From: CAIQPS01 sp964631965
GTDB taxonomy: Bacteria > Actinomycetota > Thermoleophilia > RBG-16-64-13
Direction of reading: 5' to 3'
DNA: 64,000 bases
NCBI GenBank assembly: GCA_964631965.1
Contig: CAZWAR010000003.1
Coordinates: forward strand, 1 to 64,000
Each line of letters begins with the position of its first letter. The first letter of the stretch is position 1. The notes beneath the pieces were generated by a model that worked only from the letters and a program-made list of their open reading frames with translations, did no database searches and had not been told where the DNA came from. A program made the position numbers and the translations under genes. Shown here piece by piece: positions 61,327 through 64,000 of the stretch.

Positions 61327-63453
61327 TCATTTCGAATCGGGTCCTTTGGACAAGTTCTCCAATAGTCTGAGACTGATCTTCTCCTTGCCTCCCGGCTGCT
61401 GCTGCACGTCGAGGACCTCCACCCGTACAAGGTCACCTCTGTTCACCACTTCCTCCACCGTCGCCACCCGGCGATCGGCCAAACGAGAGATGTGGACGAG
61501 TCCGTCGGTCCCCGGTTTGAGCGTTACGAACGCACCGAAGGAGGTGGTGGACGCCACCCGTCCCTCGACGATGTCGCCGGCCTGGGTCTCCCGGGTGAGC
61601 AGGTTGATCCGCTCGATGCACTGATCGCCAAGCTTGCCGTCGGTCGCGAAGACCTTGATGAGGCCGTCTTCAGCCACATCGATGGTGCACTCGAATTCGG
61701 CCTCCATGCCCCTGATGGTCTCGCCGCCCTTGCCGATTACCGCTCCGATCTTCTCGGGGTCGATGCGGATGGTGGCGATGCGTGGCGCGAACTCGGACAG
61801 CTCGGAGCGGGGCCCGCTGATGGAGTCGGCGATACGCTCGAGGATGAAGAGCCGGGCCTTCCGGGCGCGGGCAAGCGCGTCGCGCATGATCTCGAAGGTG
61901 ACGCCGGTGATCTTGATGTCCATCTGCAGAGCGGTTACGCCCCGATCGGTACCGGCCACCTTGAAGTCCATGTCACCGAGGTGGTCCTCCACCCCGGCGA
62001 TGTCGGTGAGCACCACGTAGTCATCGCCCTCTTTGATGAGCCCCATGGCGATACCGGCCACCGGACGCGCGATGGGCACGCCGGCGTCCATGAGCGCGAG
62101 GGTTGAAGCGCACACGCTTGCCATGGAACTGGAACCGTTGGATTCCAGGGTCTCCGAGACCAGGCGGATCGTGTACGGGAACTTCTCCTCGTCAGGTACC
62201 ACAGGGACGAGGGACCGCTCGGCGAGGGCACCGTGACCGATCTCCCGGCGGCCGGGGCCGCGCATGAAGCCGGTCTCGCCCACGCTGAAAGGCGGGAACT
62301 TGTAGTGATGCATGAATCGCTTGGACTCTTCGATGTCCAAGCCGTCGACACGCTGCTCGTCGCGAGCCGCCCCCAGGGTGAGCAGGGTCATGACCTGGGT
62401 CTGGCCCCGGGTGAAGAGACCCGAACCGTGCGTGCGCGGAGCCACGCTCACTTCACAGGTGATGGGCCTGATCTCGTCGACTCCCCGAGCATCGGGACGC
62501 TTCTTCTCCACAGCGATGGTCCGGCGCACGTGTTCCTTCTCGACTGCGTCGAACGCCTTGGAGACCCCCACCGCCTCGGCGATCTGTTCCTCCGTCGCAT
62601 CCTCCGGCAGCCAGTTGCCGACGACTTCCTGCTTGAGAACGGCCAGAGCATCGGCTCGGCCGTGCTTGTCGAAGACGTTGAACGCCTCGGTGAGTCGCTC
62701 CCCATAGCGTTCCTTAATCTTGTCCATCAAGGCGCGGTCGGGGAGCTTCTCCACGAACTCCATCTTCGGCTCGCCCGCCTCGGTCTGCCAGGTCGAGACC
62801 ACGTCGCAGATCTTCTTGATGGCCTCGTGTGCAACCTCGAGAGCTTCCACGAGATCTGCCTCGTCGACCTCCTCGCAGCCTGCCTCCACCATGCCGATGG
62901 CGTCCTTGGTGCCGGCCACCACCAGATTGATGGGGCTCAGATCGATCTCCTCGTAGGTGGGGTTGACGATCCAACTCCCTTCTACCTTGGCGACGCGCAC
63001 CGCACCGACAGGGCCGAGGAACGGCGCCTCAGACAGGGCCAGAGCCGCGGAGGCCCCGGTCACCGCCAAGACGTCGTAGGGGTTTTTCCGGTCCACGGAG
63101 AGGACCGTCGCCACGATATGAGTCTCGCGGTTGAAGCCCTTCGGCCACAGCGGCCGGATGGGCCGATCGATCAACCTGGCGTTGAGGATGGCCTGGTCGC
63201 TCGGCCGCCCTTCCTTCTTGATGAAACCGCCGGGGATCTTCCCCGCCGCATACATCCCCGCCTCCACGTCGACCGTCAGCGGGAAGAAATCCACATTCCG
63301 CTCGTTGGCGGCTACCACTGCCGTCACCAGCACCATCGTATCGCCCGAACGGACGAGCACCGATCCGCTGGCCTGCTTCGCCAACCTCCCGGTCTCGAAG
63401 CTGATGATCCTATCGCCTACAGCTACCTCAGTCCGACTCACTCCACTTGCCAC
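61327..63453 (-). CDS. pnp: Polyribonucleotide nucleotidyltransferase (PNPase)
   Basis: 708 residues: two RNase PH domains (about 8-230 and 310-545), KH domain (IGAVIGKGGETIRGMEAE) and S1 domain (GDIVEGRVASTTSFGAFVTLKPGTDGLVHIS). Phosphorolytic 3'-5' exonuclease. Signature KREGRPSDQAILNARLIDRPIRPL appears as EGRPSDQAILNARLIDR. GTG start with GGGAG upstream. Follows rpsO by 109 nt, the classical rpsO-pnp pair. Confidence 0.98.
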   Translation of the reverse strand: MASGVSRTEVAVGDRIISFETGRLAKQASGSVLVRSGDTMVLVTAVVAANERNVDFFPLTVDVEAGMYAAGKIPGGFIKKEGRPSDQAILNARLIDRPIRPLWPKGFNRETHIVATVLSVDRKNPYDVLAVTGASAALALSEAPFLGPVGAVRVAKVEGSWIVNPTYEEIDLSPINLVVAGTKDAIGMVEAGCEEVDEADLVEALEVAHEAIKKICDVVSTWQTEAGEPKMEFVEKLPDRALMDKIKERYGERLTEAFNVFDKHGRADALAVLKQEVVGNWLPEDATEEQIAEAVGVSKAFDAVEKEHVRRTIAVEKKRPDARGVDEIRPITCEVSVAPRTHGSGLFTRGQTQVMTLLTLGAARDEQRVDGLDIEESKRFMHHYKFPPFSVGETGFMRGPGRREIGHGALAERSLVPVVPDEEKFPYTIRLVSETLESNGSSSMASVCASTLALMDAGVPIARPVAGIAMGLIKEGDDYVVLTDIAGVEDHLGDMDFKVAGTDRGVTALQMDIKITGVTFEIMRDALARARKARLFILERIADSISGPRSELSEFAPRIATIRIDPEKIGAVIGKGGETIRGMEAEFECTIDVAEDGLIKVFATDGKLGDQCIERINLLTRETQAGDIVEGRVASTTSFGAFVTLKPGTDGLVHISRLADRRVATVEEVVNRGDLVRVEVLDVQQQPGGKEKISLRLLENLSKGPDSK

Positions 63454-63470
63454 TTCGTTTCTCCCGTCTG

Positions 63471-63487
63471 AGGGCCTCCTTGGCCCC
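63471..63487 (-). promoter_or_regulatory. Short GC-rich hairpin in the rpsO-pnp gap
   Basis: GGGGCC / GGCCCT (6 bp with one G-U pair, 5-nt loop) 18 nt before the pnp start. In E. coli a stem in this gap is cleaved by RNase III and controls pnp; whether this small stem does so is speculation. Confidence 0.3.
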
Positions 63488-63562
63488 CTTCCTGCCGATT
63501 CTCTCTTCTCTGCCGCTTCCTTCCCACGGGAGCTCGGACGAACCGGGCCCCGGCATACCCAC

Positions 63563-63829
63563 CTACCTCCGAAGACCGAGTTCCCTGATCATAGTGCGAT
63601 ACCGCTCGACGTCCTCGCGCTGGAGGTAGTCGAGCAGGCGACGACGGCGTCCGACCATCTTCAACAGGCCGCGGCGCGAATGGTGGTCTTTCGAATGGAT
63701 CTTCAGGTGTTCGGTGAGTACGTTGATCTGCTCGGTGAGGATACCTATCTGCACCTCAGGCGAGCCCGTGTCACCCTCGTGCTTCTTGAAACGGTCGATG
63801 ATCTCGGTCTTGCGCTCCTTGCTCAACAT
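63563..63829 (-). CDS. rpsO: Small ribosomal subunit protein uS15
   Basis: 88 residues starting MLSKERKTEIIDRFKKHEGDTGS-type sequence (MLSKERKTEIIDRF), with HxxDHHSRRGLLKMVGRRRRLLDYL, the 16S rRNA-binding helices. ATG at 63829 with AGGAGG 9 nt upstream; the longer frame to 63931 is leader. S15 organises the central domain of 16S rRNA and often represses its own mRNA. Confidence 0.98.
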   Translation of the reverse strand: MLSKERKTEIIDRFKKHEGDTGSPEVQIGILTEQINVLTEHLKIHSKDHHSRRGLLKMVGRRRRLLDYLQREDVERYRTMIRELGLRR

Positions 63830-63904
63830 ACGGCATGGCCTCCTTGGGCTCCTTGCTCCCAGCGGGGACATTGCGGTCCGGGCCGAGACGCAGGTTTCAA
63901 TGCT

Positions 63905-63932
63905 GATGGGCTCCGGGACAGCCGGGCCCATC
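63905..63932 (-). promoter_or_regulatory. Strong hairpin in the rpsO leader (possible S15-binding site)
   Basis: GATGGGC-CCGG-loop-CCGG-A-GCCCATC: 7 bp plus 4 bp stacked with a single bulged A, about 75 nt before the rpsO start. S15 autoregulatory leaders in other bacteria use stems or pseudoknots of this type. A TACCCT -10-like hexamer lies further upstream (around 63968), not strong enough to list separately. Confidence 0.4.
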
Positions 63933-64000
63933 TTCCGAAGCTTACTTCACTCCGTTACGGTGACGTAGGGTACCACAGGGAGGAAAAACCGAATCGTCCC

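Overview
The window is about 64 kb of high-GC bacterial chromosome, almost completely filled with conserved housekeeping genes, most of them on the minus strand in tightly packed, often 4-nt-overlapping operons. No phage, transposon, insertion sequence, CRISPR array or plasmid gene was seen. High GC, many GTG starts, leaderless-looking genes, RNase Y together with RNase J, the LL-diaminopimelate aminotransferase route to lysine, and a FakA/DegV and DUF1858 neighbourhood suggest a deep-branching, probably anaerobic Actinomycetota lineage (Coriobacteriia- or Geothermincolia-like). This is an inference from gene content; no rRNA is present to settle it.

Layout. 1-8 kb (minus): rpmF, yceD, a coiled-coil protein, coaD, rsmD, recG, degV, fakA, asp23 and a DUF1858 gene, with rpmB divergent. 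8.4-18.3 kb (minus): metK, priA, def, fmt, rpe, then an FMN riboswitch and ribD-ribE-ribBA-ribH. 18.4-24.9 kb (minus): ACT-domain protein, a complete branched-chain amino-acid ABC transporter (livHMGKF) and a phenylacetate-CoA ligase. 24.9-31.8 kb (mixed): adenine deaminase, a DUF4015 glycoside hydrolase-like protein divergent from a polysaccharide deacetylase-like protein, a small zinc ribbon, lipB, tRNA-Arg(CCG), RNase Z and a cysteine-rich orphan. 31.9-41.2 kb: a type IV pilin cluster with two PilA-type pilins, a TPR lipoprotein, and two divergent sets of minor prepilins, one carrying IPT/TIG repeats. 41.2-64 kb (minus): rpsO, pnp, an M16 protease, dapB, RNase J, ftsK, selU/mnmH, rodZ, rimO, pgsA, thpR, recA, recX, an apparent small RNA gene, rny, miaB, miaA, dapF, dapL and dut, a version of the widely conserved pnp-ftsK-recA-rny neighbourhood.

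The most interesting signals are non-coding. (1) The pilin cluster carries three or four sequences of the form TAAA-N15/16-GCCGATRn, the sigma-28 (FliA/SigD/WhiG) promoter, placed ahead of the major pilin, ahead of the divergent minor-pilin operon (two in tandem) and, more weakly, ahead of the other minor-pilin operon. This suggests a sigma-28-controlled pilus regulon. (2) Between recX and rny a near-consensus vegetative promoter and an intrinsic terminator bracket about 230 nt of structured, non-coding sequence that I cannot assign to a known RNA family. (3) Three genes have a TANNNT hexamer exactly 7 nt before the start codon and no Shine-Dalgarno, so they are probably leaderless. (4) A perfect 8-bp-arm palindrome sits between, and overlaps, the -10 boxes of the divergent DUF4015 and deacetylase genes. 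(5) The FMN riboswitch is followed by a hairpin that buries the ribD ribosome binding site.

In cell terms the window covers riboflavin, SAM, lipoate, CoA and lysine/peptidoglycan precursor synthesis, initiation-methionine formylation and deformylation, tRNA modification (MiaA, MiaB, SelU), ribosomal protein modification (RimO), RNA turnover (RNase Y, J, Z, PNPase, ThpR), recombination and segregation (RecA, RecX, RecG, PriA, FtsK), exogenous fatty-acid activation (FakA plus DegV) and pilus structure.
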